A DNA stretch of 64,000 bases from Oscillospiraceae bacterium (GCA_902792985.1 CADBBT010000005.1:1-64000), one strand, 5' to 3'; counted from the first letter of the stretch, positions 41,653 through 50,622 are shown. Program-made: numbers and translations. Notes: generated by a model from the letters alone, not told the origin.

Positions 41653-43736
41653 TCGTTTTCACCTCGCAGCCGCATACGGCCGTTTTTTGCAATCTCCAGC
41701 AGCAGCGTGTCCGTTGCTGTTGAAAGCGCCGACGCCGCGGCGTCTGTATGGATCCGTTCCGCACCCGCGGAAAAGGTCAGCAGATGTTCGTCAGACAGCA
41801 GCATCGTCTGTCCGCGTCCGGAAAGAAGCACGCCGTTTGAAAGCACGCGCACTTCAAAATCGCCAAAAGTAAAGCGGTCGCCGCCGGTGATGTCAAACCT
41901 TTGAAAAATATGTTCCGGCTGCAATCGCGCACAAAGCAGCTTGTCGTTATCGCTGCCGGAAAGCACAGCGTCGCGCAGACGTACCCCGGCTTCCTCCAGC
42001 GTATCCACGGCGAGCGCGGCATGGTAATCGTCGCAGTCAAACTGCAGCAGCGCCGCGTCGTTTCCCTTTTTGAGCAGCACGCAGCTCCCCTGCCCGACCT
42101 GCAGCATCCAAAGGCGCACCATGCTGTGTTCGGCCATTGCGGGCAAAAGCGCGCAAAGCAAAAACAGTGCGGCAAACACGGCGCACAGCACGCGCCTTTT
42201 GCGGCGGCGCAGCCCGGACAGAAACAAGAGCAGCAGCGCGCACAGACATACCGAACAGCCAAGCGCCGGGAGCGCCAAAAACTTTTCGATATGCACTGCG
42301 GCAAACGGCAGCGCCGACACCGCGGCGGAAAACCTGAGCGCAAGCAGGGAAAGCAGATTTGTGAGCGTGCAGACGAGCGCGCCAAGCAGCGGAACGCCGC
42401 CAAGCAGCAGACTCGCCCCGGCACAAAGCAGCAGCGGCGTTGTCAGCGGCAAAAAGAACAGACTTGAAAGCACACCGACGAGCGAAACGCTGCCGAAAAA
42501 GTAAACCAGCACCGGCGCGGTCACCAAAGTAATGCACACGCTCACGCACACCGCTTCCGTGAGCGCGGTCACAAGCCGCCGCACACGCGCGGATTTGAAA
42601 TGCTTTTGCTTCAGCAATCGCACAGACAGCGGAAACGCGAGCGCAAAGATCGCGGCGGTGGAAAGCACCGAAAGCAAAAAGCCGACATTGCCGGCAAGGA
42701 ACGGATCAAGCAGCAAACAGACGATCACGGAAACGCCGAGGCTGTTCAGTCCGTCGCTTTCGCGCCGCAAAAGACCGCCGAGCAAAAAGACCAGCAGCAT
42801 GAACCCCGCGCGCAGCACCGATCCGGAAAAGAGCGCGAACGCCATCACAAGCAGTGTCACACCCATGCTCAGCACTGTTGTCAGCCGCAACGAAACGCCG
42901 CGACGGCGCAAGAGGGTATAAAAGCCGAGCACCCAGACCGACAGATGCAGCCCCGAAACGGCCAGCAGATGCGCGGCGCCGGCCATGCGGAACGCGCGGT
43001 AGCTTCCGGCAGAAAGAAAAGTCTTATCACCGAAAAGCAGCGAGATCAACAGCCCGGCCGTGTCGCCGGAAAAGCGGGTGCGCAGCGTTTCGATCGCCGA
43101 TTGCCGCAGCGAAAGAAAGACACCGAACAGCGGCAGATGCGCGGCCGGAACCAACGCCGCACGGGAGGTCGGATAGGCGCCGAGAAACATTCTCCGGCTT
43201 TGAAACGAGCGGCGCACCGCCTTGTTTTCGCCGCCAAGCGCATACACGGCGCCGGAAAACGTCACCGTATCGCCCGGACGAAGCTCTGCGGCAAAATCAC
43301 AGAGCCGCGTTTCCTTTGCAGGCAGCGACAAACGCGCCTTTCCGGGCACCGCTTTGCCGTTGACGGTCAGCTTCGCCGTTACATAAACGCGCTTTTTGTT
43401 TTCGCTCACTTGCGGAAACGACGTCACACGCGCCGAAACCGCCGCGTTTTCCCCGATCGATTCCAGCGCCGGGGTCAAAACGAACAGAAACGAAAAAAGA
43501 AACAGCAGACATCCGAGCAGCGCCGCACCGCTTACGGTGCACAGCCGAAGGGAACGTCTGCGAAAAAGGAAGCCGAGCGAGCACAAAAAGCATATGCCGC
43601 ACAAAACAGAGAGCAGCACCGCCGCTTTTGCCGTTCCAAGCAGCGAAAGGGTCGCCATGGAACCGAACAGCGCAAAGCCTGCAACGGCAAGCGGTCGCCG
43701 CAGACTGCGCGTTTGTCCTGCGTTCGCCTTTCGCAT
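41613..43736 (-). CDS. comEC: ComEC/Rec2-type DNA uptake channel with degenerate MBL domain
   Basis: A 707-aa membrane protein. An N-terminal OB-like region, then the competence core with AGAAHLLAVSGLHLSVW (~250-266) and about ten membrane segments, then a C-terminal metallo-beta-lactamase-like domain starting LQVGQGSCVLL. The usual HxHxDH metal motif is not there: the equivalent region reads DAVLSGSDNDKLL, so the nuclease domain is probably inactive. ATG 43736 has no good ribosome site and lies six bases after the upstream gene, suggesting coupling. Confidence 0.85.
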   Translation of the reverse strand: MRKANAGQTRSLRRPLAVAGFALFGSMATLSLLGTAKAAVLLSVLCGICFLCSLGFLFRRRSLRLCTVSGAALLGCLLFLFSFLFVLTPALESIGENAAVSARVTSFPQVSENKKRVYVTAKLTVNGKAVPGKARLSLPAKETRLCDFAAELRPGDTVTFSGAVYALGGENKAVRRSFQSRRMFLGAYPTSRAALVPAAHLPLFGVFLSLRQSAIETLRTRFSGDTAGLLISLLFGDKTFLSAGSYRAFRMAGAAHLLAVSGLHLSVWVLGFYTLLRRRGVSLRLTTVLSMGVTLLVMAFALFSGSVLRAGFMLLVFLLGGLLRRESDGLNSLGVSVIVCLLLDPFLAGNVGFLLSVLSTAAIFALAFPLSVRLLKQKHFKSARVRRLVTALTEAVCVSVCITLVTAPVLVYFFGSVSLVGVLSSLFFLPLTTPLLLCAGASLLLGGVPLLGALVCTLTNLLSLLALRFSAAVSALPFAAVHIEKFLALPALGCSVCLCALLLLFLSGLRRRKRRVLCAVFAALFLLCALLPAMAEHSMVRLWMLQVGQGSCVLLKKGNDAALLQFDCDDYHAALAVDTLEEAGVRLRDAVLSGSDNDKLLCARLQPEHIFQRFDITGGDRFTFGDFEVRVLSNGVLLSGRGQTMLLSDEHLLTFSAGAERIHTDAAASALSTATDTLLLEIAKNGRMRLRGENDWHILMKKNSAAI

Positions 43737-43742
43737 CTTTGC

Positions 43743-44279
43743 TTATTTGAAGAACAGCGGAAGCTCTTCCAGGAAAATGATGTCGTCGCGCTTTGCCGCG
43801 TCGCCCTCGGCGAGGATGGCGGCTTTGCCCACAATATTCGCGTCGAAGCGACCGACCAGCGTTTCAATGGCGGTCAGCGATTCGCCCGTGGAGATCACGT
43901 CGTCGATGATGAGCACGCGTTTGCCGCGCATGCGTTCGCCTTCCAGCGAATCGAGATAGAGCGTCTGCATCCGGTCCGTGGTAATGGAGCGCACATGCAC
44001 GGAAACGGGATCGACCATGTAAAGCTTTGCGCCCTTACGACAGATGAGGTAGGGTTTGCCGCTTTGACGTGCCATTTCATACGCCAGGGGGATGCCCTTG
44101 GCTTCGGCCGTCACGATATAATCAAAGTCCGGACATTTTTTCAGCAGCTCCGCCGAAGCAGCCACAGTCATTTCCACATCGCCGAAGATCACGAACCCGG
44201 CGATATCCAGATGTTCATTGACCTCACAAATGGGCAGTTGGCGGGTCAGTCCGGCTATTTTCATTTCATACGTTTTCAT
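43743..44279 (-). CDS. Purine phosphoribosyltransferase family protein (Apt-like)
   Basis: A 178-aa enzyme. The PRPP loop VLIIDDVISTGESLTAIE is canonical; IVTAEAKGIPLAYEMAR and KPYLICRKGAKLYM match adenine/xanthine phosphoribosyltransferases. It probably salvages a purine base. ATG 44279 follows AAAGGAGC; a longer frame through the repeat tract upstream is excluded because the promoter at 44313-44341 lies within it. Confidence 0.85.
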   Translation of the reverse strand: MKTYEMKIAGLTRQLPICEVNEHLDIAGFVIFGDVEMTVAASAELLKKCPDFDYIVTAEAKGIPLAYEMARQSGKPYLICRKGAKLYMVDPVSVHVRSITTDRMQTLYLDSLEGERMRGKRVLIIDDVISTGESLTAIETLVGRFDANIVGKAAILAEGDAAKRDDIIFLEELPLFFK

Positions 44280-44312
44280 GTCAGATGCTCCTTTGGGCTG
44301 AAATACGGTTCT

Positions 44313-44341
44313 ATTATACGAGGTTCGGACGGGAAAGTCAA
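44313..44341 (-). promoter_or_regulatory. Promoter of the phosphoribosyltransferase-comEC-holA run
   Basis: Minus-strand TTGACT (44336-44341), 17 bp, perfect TATAAT (44313-44318). The leader is too short for a purine riboswitch. Confidence 0.88.
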
Positions 44342-44354
44342 GGGAAAAATGCGA

Positions 44355-44965
44355 GGCGGGGTTGAGGGGGGTAGGGGGTAGGGGGTAGGGAGTAGGGATT
44401 GAGGGATTAAGGGATTGAGGGATTGAGGGATTAAGGGATTGAGGGATTGAGGGAATAAGTGAAGTGTGGAGTTTGGAGAGTTGAGAGTGGAGAGACTGAG
44501 AGAACAAGGTGCAAAGAACAGGAAGTAGGGAGCAGGGAACAGGGAGCAGGGAGCAGGGAACAGGGAGCAGTGGGCAGGGAGCAGATAGGGGCGGCCGGTG
44601 TCGCAGAAAAAAGCTCCGGTGGGGCTTTTTTCGTTGCGATTCCAGTTTTGTCGCAGCAGCAACAAAGCAACTCTAAAGCCGCCCGCATGATCGGGCACAA
44701 TCGAAGTCCGTTGTGTTATGATTTTGCAGTTGAAAAGTTCAGCACATCGGTAAGTGTAGGTTTCGGCAAATCCATAATATGAAAAACTCATCGCATCGGT
44801 AAGCCTTGCCCGGGCGGCCACTGGCCGCCCCTACGGTTTCTATTATTCTGCTTCCTGCCCCCTGTCCCCTGTTCCCTGTCCCCTGTCGAAATCTCTCCAC
44901 TCTCAACTCTCCAAACTCCACACTTCACTTATTCCCTCAATCCCTACTCCCTACCCCCTGACCTC
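44355..44965. repeat. ~610-bp near-palindromic short-repeat cassette
   Basis: G-strand tandem units (TAGGGGG, GGGATTGA, GGAGCA, GGAACA) from 44355 to 44590 and C-strand units from 44843 to 44965. Within these, 44442-44495 and 44892-44945 are a perfect 54-bp inverted repeat. The core (44590-44842) has inverted AGGGGCGGCC arms, a terminator-like hairpin (GAAAAAAGCTCC), and two copies of CATCGGTAAG. No gene is supported in 44342-44970. Confidence 0.85.
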
Positions 44966-44970
44966 CCCTC

Positions 44971-44999
44971 TTGCATTTTTGCGCAAAATGTGCTATATT
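44971..44999 (+). promoter_or_regulatory. Promoter of the GH127 gene
   Basis: TTGCAT (44971-44976), 17 bp, TATATT (44994-44999), 28 bp before ATG 45028. Confidence 0.7.
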
Positions 45000-45027
45000 T
45001 TCAGTATCAAACAAAACGAGGTGCATC

Positions 45028-46869
45028 ATGGAACATTTTTCTCCCGTTGATTTTTCAAACGTGGACGTCACCGGCGGTTTTTTGGCGCAAAAGCAAGCCC
45101 TCATCCGCGACGTGACGATCTTCGCCGTACGCGACCGCTTTGCCGAAACCGGACGCTTTCAGGCGTTCGAGTTCGGCTGGAAAGAAGGCAGCGATCTGCC
45201 CAAGCCGCACTTTTTTTGGGATTCCGACGTTGCAAAATGGCTTGAAAGCGCGGCGTATCTGCTGCAAAAAGCGCCGAACGACGATCTGCAATCACAGGTG
45301 GAGCGTGTGATCGATCTGATCGAAGCACATCAGGCGCCGGACGGCTATTTCAACATCTATCACACCGTTGTGGAACCGGAAAACCGTTTTCGTCTGCGCG
45401 ACCATCATGAGCTTTACTGCCTCGGCCATCTGATCGAGGCCGCTGTCGCCTATTATAACGCCACAGGGCGCGACCGGCTGATCCGGATCCTGGACCGCTA
45501 TATCGATCTGGTCATCCGCGTGTTCTGCGTTGAACACTCTGCCGCCTTTGTAACGCCGGGGCACGAAGAAATTGAGCTGGCGCTGTTCAAACTGTACCGT
45601 CTGCGCGGCGACCGGAAGTATCTTGACCTTGCAATGTTCTTTTTGAACGAGCGCGGAAAGAAAAACGAAAACGATGTCGACTGGTGCTATGAAAACTACA
45701 ACCAATCACACCAACCTGTGCGGCAGCAGCGCACCGCCGAAGGCCACTGTGTGCGCGCGTGCTATCTTTACAGCGCGATGGCTGATGCGGCAAAGGAGAC
45801 CGGCGACACAGAACTGCTGGAAGCCTGCCGCGCGCTGTTTGACGATATCGTGACGAAAAAAATGTATATCACGGGCGGCATCGGTTCGAGCCACTGCGGC
45901 GAAGCGTTCACCATCGACTACGACCTGCCGAACGACACCGCCTATGCCGAAACCTGCGCGTCCATTGCGCTGGCGATGTTCGCCGACCGCATGAAGGAGA
46001 TCGACCTTGACGCCAAATACGCCGACGTTGTGGAGCGCGAGCTTTACAACGGTGTGCTCGCAGGCCTTTCTCTCGACGGCAAATCGTTCTTCTATGAGAA
46101 CCCGCTTGAGATCAACCTTGCCGACCACGTGCGCCACACGAGCGCGCGCGAAGGCGACCGGCTGCCGATCACAGAGCGGCTGGAAGTGTTCTGGTGCTCC
46201 TGCTGCCCGCCGAATGTCACACGCTGGTACGCCTCGCTCGGAAACACTGTCTGCTCTGTCGGCGAAAACACCGTTTGCGTGCATCAGTTCCTCCCCTGCT
46301 GTGTGCGCCTGCCCGGCGGCGCGGAATTGACGATGGAAACAAACTATCCCCACGACGGGAAGATCCGCCTTTCCATTGACGGCGCAAAGGGACAGCGTCT
46401 GCTGGTGCGCGTGCCCGGCTGGTGCGAAAACGCTGCGTTTTCTATGCCGGTGGACATAAAGCGCGGTTACGCTGAGCTGACCGCCGACAGCGAGCACTTC
46501 ACGCTCGACATCGACTTTCCGATGCAGCCGGTGTTTTATCACGCGAACCCTGCCGTGCGCGCCGACGCAGGCAAATGCGCGCTCATGCGCGGCCCGATCG
46601 TCTACTGCCTTGAAGGCATCGACAACGACGGCGCGCTGTTTGATCTGCGTGTGGACACAGCGGGCGCTGCAACGCTGCGCTTTGACGCGCAAATGGGCGC
46701 GAACGTGATCACGCTGCCCGCCGAAAAAAGCAGCGCCGCCGCTCGCCCGCTTTATACGCGCGACGCCGCGCCGTTTGAAAAAACGACCGCCACGTTCATC
46801 CCCTATTACGCCTTTGCCAACCGCGGCGAATCGGATATGACGGTGTGGTTCCGGCCGATCGGAGAGTAA
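45028..46869 (+). CDS. GH127 beta-L-arabinofuranosidase-like enzyme
   Basis: A 613-aa cytoplasmic enzyme. The (alpha/alpha)6 barrel region shows HELYCLGHLIEAAVAYY, MYITGGIGSSHCGEAF and YAETCASIAL; the zinc-Cys active site appears as FWCSCCPPN (~390), with a Glu upstream in FFYENPLE, as in GH127 enzymes that use a Cys nucleophile. It should remove beta-L-arabinofuranose. ATG 45028 follows CGAGGTG. The oxidoreductase gene is convergent downstream. The GH43 protein at 32 kb could supply arabino-oligosaccharides. Confidence 0.88.
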   Translation: MEHFSPVDFSNVDVTGGFLAQKQALIRDVTIFAVRDRFAETGRFQAFEFGWKEGSDLPKPHFFWDSDVAKWLESAAYLLQKAPNDDLQSQVERVIDLIEAHQAPDGYFNIYHTVVEPENRFRLRDHHELYCLGHLIEAAVAYYNATGRDRLIRILDRYIDLVIRVFCVEHSAAFVTPGHEEIELALFKLYRLRGDRKYLDLAMFFLNERGKKNENDVDWCYENYNQSHQPVRQQRTAEGHCVRACYLYSAMADAAKETGDTELLEACRALFDDIVTKKMYITGGIGSSHCGEAFTIDYDLPNDTAYAETCASIALAMFADRMKEIDLDAKYADVVERELYNGVLAGLSLDGKSFFYENPLEINLADHVRHTSAREGDRLPITERLEVFWCSCCPPNVTRWYASLGNTVCSVGENTVCVHQFLPCCVRLPGGAELTMETNYPHDGKIRLSIDGAKGQRLLVRVPGWCENAAFSMPVDIKRGYAELTADSEHFTLDIDFPMQPVFYHANPAVRADAGKCALMRGPIVYCLEGIDNDGALFDLRVDTAGAATLRFDAQMGANVITLPAEKSSAAARPLYTRDAAPFEKTTATFIPYYAFANRGESDMTVWFRPIGE

Positions 46870-46872
46870 GCT

Positions 46873-46915
46873 GGAATCAGGGAACAGGGATCAGGGATCA
46901 GGGATCAGATTGAAC
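46873..46915. repeat. GGGATCA/GGGAACA short tandem repeats
   Basis: Four to five 7-base units (CAGGGAA, CAGGGAT) directly after the GH127 stop, related to the units at 36.1 and 44.5 kb. Confidence 0.75.
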
Positions 46916-46927
46916 TGTTCCGTAAAG

Positions 46928-46964
46928 AAAAAAGATGACGGAAGCTTTGCCTCTGTCATCTTTT
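46928..46964. terminator. Bidirectional terminator
   Basis: AAAAGATGAC/GTCATCTTTT stem with flanking A- and T-runs, between the convergent GH127 and oxidoreductase genes. Confidence 0.8.
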
Positions 46965-46977
46965 ATTTTACTGTAAC

Positions 46978-48147
46978 TCAATAGGTCCCGGCGGTGTCAA
47001 GCACAGTGGCGCTCTCTTCGGCAAGGGGCTTTCCGCTTGCGCGGCGCTTATCCAGTTCGGCAAGATACAGATCGTCGTCGATCGGCATCTCCACCTTTTT
47101 GCCCAGCCACTCGGACAGCAGCATGGCGTCCATCATTTCCACACCGTTGATGCCCTCGATCCCCGGCACCTGCAGCGGCGCTTTTCCGGAGATCGCGTCT
47201 GCAAAGTTTTGCAAAATTGCCGCGTGCTGCTTCGCCTCGGCCTTTTCAATGAGCACGGTCTCTGTCATCTTCGGCGCGCCGAAGCCGCCTTTATAGGTGC
47301 GGTTGAATTCGCGCTCGTCCATCTCGTTTTCAAAGAAGGTCAGCTTTTCGCCCTTTTCACAGACGAGCTTGCCCTTTGTGCCGAGGATCTCCAGCCGGTT
47401 CGTACCCGGGAAATCGCCCGTTGTTGTCACAAACACGCCCGTTGCGCCGTTCGGAAATTCCATATATGCCGTCACGTCATCCTCGGTCTCGATGTTGTGC
47501 CATTTGCCGAAATGGCAATGCGCCTGCATCGCGTTCGGGAGCATCCCGACGATCCACGGCAGCAGATCGAGCTGATGCGGCGCCTGATTGAACAGCACAC
47601 CGCCGCCTTCGCCGCGCCACGTTGCGCGCCAAGCGCCGGAATCGTAATAGGACTGCGAGCGGTACCAGTCGGTGATGATCCAGTTCACGCGCTTGATCTG
47701 GCCGAGGTCGCCGTGCGCGATCATTTCGCGCATCTTGCGGTAGGCCTCGTTCGTGCGCTGATTGAACATCATGCCGAACACCAGGTCGGGGTGCTTCGCC
47801 GCTTCGGCGTTCATCTCCTTGACCTGCTTGGTATAAACGCCGGCGGGCTTATCGGAGAGCACATGCAGACCGGCACGCATGGCGTCGATCGCGATCGGGG
47901 GATGGAAATAGTGCGGCGTGGTGATGATCGCCGCGTCGATCATGCCGCTTTTGAACATCTCCTCATGGGTCGTGAACGTCGGACAGGAAAGACCGAATTT
48001 TTCACACTGCGCGGCGAGCTTCGGCGCGTTGATGTCGCAAACAGCGGCAATGACCGCGCCGTCGATCAGCTTTTTTTGGTGGATCAGGTTGACATAGGCG
48101 CTGCCCTGATTGCCGAAACCGACGATACCGATACGAACTGGTTGCAT
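46978..48147 (-). CDS. Gfo/Idh/MocA family oxidoreductase
   Basis: A 389-aa NAD(P)-dependent sugar dehydrogenase-type protein. GIVGFGNQGSAYVNLI is the Rossmann fingerprint, DKPAGVYTKQ corresponds to the EKP motif (Lys retained), and GGGVLFNQAPHQLDLLPWIVG carries the conserved His region. ATG 48147 follows AAAGGAAG. It probably acts on a sugar or inositol derivative; the substrate is not known. Promoter TTGCCT-17-TACAAT is at 48179-48207. Confidence 0.9.
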   Translation of the reverse strand: MQPVRIGIVGFGNQGSAYVNLIHQKKLIDGAVIAAVCDINAPKLAAQCEKFGLSCPTFTTHEEMFKSGMIDAAIITTPHYFHPPIAIDAMRAGLHVLSDKPAGVYTKQVKEMNAEAAKHPDLVFGMMFNQRTNEAYRKMREMIAHGDLGQIKRVNWIITDWYRSQSYYDSGAWRATWRGEGGGVLFNQAPHQLDLLPWIVGMLPNAMQAHCHFGKWHNIETEDDVTAYMEFPNGATGVFVTTTGDFPGTNRLEILGTKGKLVCEKGEKLTFFENEMDEREFNRTYKGGFGAPKMTETVLIEKAEAKQHAAILQNFADAISGKAPLQVPGIEGINGVEMMDAMLLSEWLGKKVEMPIDDDLYLAELDKRRASGKPLAEESATVLDTAGTY

Positions 48148-48178
48148 AAAATCGCTTCCTTTGCAATTTGATAGAATT

Positions 48179-48207
48179 ATTGTAGCACAATTACAGGGAA
48201 AAGGCAA
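48179..48207 (-). promoter_or_regulatory. Promoter of the oxidoreductase gene
   Basis: Minus-strand TTGCCT (48202-48207), 17 bp, TACAAT (48179-48184), 31 bp before the start codon. Confidence 0.7.
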
Positions 48208-48259
48208 TGGGTTTTAAAAAAAGGCTGCCGCTCGTTTTTCAAGCAACAGCCAATACAAC

Positions 48260-49138
48260 TTATTCTGCTTTTTCAAATGAGAGTTTTGTTTCACCGTCAG
48301 AGCACTTTATATGCTGGTCTTTTCCTATTGTAATAATCTCACTTTTTTCAGGCGTCAATACAAAAATGCCAAAACTCTCGGCCGCCTCTTCCCATCCGGA
48401 ATCGTTTTTTACATATTTATTGCTATATACAGAAAGCTGTGTTATTGTTTTTGGATGAAGATTTGTCACTTTGTATTTTCCTGCCGGAATATGATATTCA
48501 ATAAACGTATATTCGGATTCTGTATCTTTATTCACTGTCTTTTTCTTTCCATATTCTCCCAATTCAACATTATCAATCATAAACAAAGCCTCTTTTTCAG
48601 CATTTGCTGCTGCTTCTGACACTTGAGAAATGGAAGATTCTGTAACTGACTCGTCAATGGAAGGATCGGTTTTTTGAGAAAAAGCACCCAACAAAATAAA
48701 AACTAACCAAATTGCTACTACTAAAATGATTCTGTACTTTTTATCAATCTTCAATTTCGGTGTTTTAATGAACCAAACAGTCAACGAAATCGGATAAAAC
48801 AGAATAACAATTAACCACCACCAAATGCTGTGTTTATTCTTTGGCGAACTCGCATTTGGAACCCATGTAGTACCACAAGACTGACAAATAGCAACTGTCC
48901 TATAGTATACTTGCTTTGATGTTTTGCTCTTTGTATTGCCGACTTCTTCACGACGGAATTTGATATTCTTGCTACCGCACTTAGGGCAAACGGCATTCGT
49001 TTCATTTTGAGATCCGCTTGAGCCATAATAATTGTTCGTCACATTCACTGTAGGCTGCTCTTTGACAATTTCGCTATTGCAGAATGGACAGATTTTTGAT
49101 TCACTATTAACCTCTGCGCCGCAGTATTTACATTTCAT
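48260..49138 (-). CDS. Zinc-ribbon membrane protein with extracytoplasmic domain
   Basis: A 292-aa protein in an AT-rich islet. Residues 1-23 are a short zinc ribbon (MKCKYCGAEVNSESKICPFC); a second ribbon CPKCGSKNIKF...CQSCG spans ~51-90; two membrane helices follow (~105-123 and ~137-155); the C-terminal ~130 residues are a soluble beta-rich domain. ATG 49138 follows GAGGTGC. It is transcribed divergently from an XRE regulator across a shared promoter. Family unknown to me; an analogous pair occurs at 54.5-55.2 kb. Confidence 0.7.
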   Translation of the reverse strand: MKCKYCGAEVNSESKICPFCNSEIVKEQPTVNVTNNYYGSSGSQNETNAVCPKCGSKNIKFRREEVGNTKSKTSKQVYYRTVAICQSCGTTWVPNASSPKNKHSIWWWLIVILFYPISLTVWFIKTPKLKIDKKYRIILVVAIWLVFILLGAFSQKTDPSIDESVTESSISQVSEAAANAEKEALFMIDNVELGEYGKKKTVNKDTESEYTFIEYHIPAGKYKVTNLHPKTITQLSVYSNKYVKNDSGWEEAAESFGIFVLTPEKSEIITIGKDQHIKCSDGETKLSFEKAE

Positions 49139-49168
49139 TCTTTTTGCACCTCTCATTTATTTTTTATC

Positions 49169-49205
49169 ATTATAGGTCAATTTCACCCTATTGTCAATAG
49201 GTCAA
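49169..49205. promoter_or_regulatory. Divergent promoter and direct-repeat operator
   Basis: Minus-strand TTGACA (49192-49197), 17 bp, TATAAT (49169-49174) serves the zinc-ribbon gene. ATAGGTCAA occurs at 49172-49180 and 49197-49205, 25 bp apart, overlapping both boxes: a likely operator for the divergent XRE protein. Confidence 0.7.
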
Positions 49206-49232
49206 AATGCCATAATTTTTATGGTGATGATT

Positions 49233-49454
49233 ATGAGCAGATTGAAAGACCTGAGAAAAGAAAAAGGACTCACGCAAATCCAGATGCAAATGCTGACCGG
49301 CATCGATCAAAGCGACTATTCAAAAATTGAAAACGGAAGACGTTACTACACCTTTGAACAATGCAAACGAATCGCCGTTGCGCTTGGCACCAGTATGGAC
49401 TATCTTGCCGGACTCACGGATTGCAAAGAAGCATATCAGCGAAAGAAACAATAG
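49233..49454 (+). CDS. XRE-family HTH regulator
   Basis: A 73-aa single-domain regulator: MSRLKDLRKEKGLTQIQMQ then GIDQSDYSKIENGRR and ALGTSMDYLAGLTD, a complete five-helix Cro/C1-type HTH. ATG 49233 follows GGTGATGA; upstream ATGs are possible but lack better sites. It is divergent from the zinc-ribbon membrane protein and probably regulates it. Confidence 0.88.
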   Translation: MSRLKDLRKEKGLTQIQMQMLTGIDQSDYSKIENGRRYYTFEQCKRIAVALGTSMDYLAGLTDCKEAYQRKKQ

Positions 49455-49494
49455 AAAAAACCGAAAGAGGATCGCCTCCCCTTTCGGTTTTTCT
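49455..49494. terminator. Bidirectional terminator
   Basis: AAAAAACCGAAAG/CTTTCGGTTTTT arms between the XRE gene and the convergent amidase gene. Confidence 0.85.
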
Positions 49495-49506
49495 TTTCTG
49501 TATTCT

Positions 49507-50622
49507 TTATCCGAAAAACGCATTTACGCCGCGCACGATGCCGTCCGCGATCTTGCCTTGCTGTGTCGCGCCGTGGTCGCTCGCACGGTCGCCGACCTCC
49601 AGATCGACCGAAGGCACCGTGGAATAGGACGTCTGTGTAAGATCGATGTCCACACGGCCGCTGGAGTAAACTTTGATTCCGGCATCTCTTGCGCCCTGCA
49701 GCAGCGCTTCACCGAGTGCAGTGTGCGCTTCAAAATGCGATTTCACCGGCTCCATATTCCGATAGGACGCCACATTCGGCACGCCGCAGTAAAACAGTCC
49801 CTTGTCGTTTGTGGAAGAATCATAGTGCAGCGCAATATGACAGTCTGCGCAGTTGTTGGCGAAGACGGTGCGCGCAATGTTGTCGAGCTGGGCGTCGTCA
49901 TCTTCGCGGATCATCAGCACATCGTAGCCCGCAGCAAGCAGCTTTTCCTTCACCAGCAGCGCCAGTGAAAGCGTTGCTTCAGCTTCCGGCGTGCCGTCCA
50001 AAAACGTTGTGCCGCCGCTGACAGCCGTCGCCTGTGTTGCGCCTGCCGCAGTGCTTCCGCCGGTGACTTTTGGGCTGCCGTCGGGGTGGCAGAGCGTGAA
50101 CTGCTGATCGCCGTCTTTTGTGCCGTGGCCTGCGTTCACACAAACCGTTTTGTTTTTACGCGGCGTCGCCTTGGAGTAATACAGCTTCACGCTGTCTGTG
50201 TGAATGGCGGAAAAGGACGCATACTCCCAGTTCGGCTGGAATACAAGCGTTTGTGAATCCGGCAGCGTCTGCTCTTCCCCGGTCGTTGACGTGTTGTCCG
50301 AGGACGGTTCCGAATCGCAGATCACTGTGGATTCCGTGGTCGTCTGCGTGGCGGATGTTGGGTCTTCCGTCTGCGTTGGGGGCAAGGATGTGGGTTCGTC
50401 CACTTCGATCTCCGGCGACGGAGACGGACCCTTGCGGAACAGGGACAGCAGCCAGTCGAAGAACGCACGGATCGCCTGCTGCAGTTTTCCGGTAAAGCTT
50501 TCAACGAAGCCGCCGGAGGATGTGTTTGCCGCCGCGGCGGTGGTCACCGTTGCAGGCACAACGATACTGATTGCGCTGAACAGCAGCACGACCGAAAGAA
50601 AAATGACGAATACTTTTTTCAT
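49507..50622 (-). CDS. N-acetylmuramoyl-L-alanine amidase (Amidase_3), secreted
   Basis: A 371-aa exported peptidoglycan hydrolase. It has a signal peptide (MKKVFVIFLSVVLLFSAISI), a helical stretch, a Thr/Ser/Glu-rich linker (~85-125) and an Amidase_3 domain: NAGHGTKDGD with the first zinc His, the Glu in PEAEATLSL, HIALHYDSS with the second His, and VDLEVGDRASD with the catalytic Glu. AAGGAGGC precedes ATG 50622. It cleaves the amide bond between MurNAc and the stem peptide. Confidence 0.92.
   Translation of the reverse strand: MKKVFVIFLSVVLLFSAISIVVPATVTTAAAANTSSGGFVESFTGKLQQAIRAFFDWLLSLFRKGPSPSPEIEVDEPTSLPPTQTEDPTSATQTTTESTVICDSEPSSDNTSTTGEEQTLPDSQTLVFQPNWEYASFSAIHTDSVKLYYSKATPRKNKTVCVNAGHGTKDGDQQFTLCHPDGSPKVTGGSTAAGATQATAVSGGTTFLDGTPEAEATLSLALLVKEKLLAAGYDVLMIREDDDAQLDNIARTVFANNCADCHIALHYDSSTNDKGLFYCGVPNVASYRNMEPVKSHFEAHTALGEALLQGARDAGIKVYSSGRVDIDLTQTSYSTVPSVDLEVGDRASDHGATQQGKIADGIVRGVNAFFG

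Noticed and set aside
44280-44341. Purine riboswitch ahead of the phosphoribosyltransferase gene
   Set aside because: Only ~30 nt separate the -10 from the start codon, too short for the aptamer.
42600-44381. 593-codon open frame opposite comEC and the phosphoribosyltransferase gene
   Set aside because: Arg/Gln/His-rich low-complexity shadow of two coupled real genes.
44276-44821. Long frame through the short-repeat cassette (repetitive Ser/Leu/Pro protein)
   Set aside because: Frame exists only because the 8-base repeats lack stops; no ribosome site, and it overlaps the phosphoribosyltransferase promoter.
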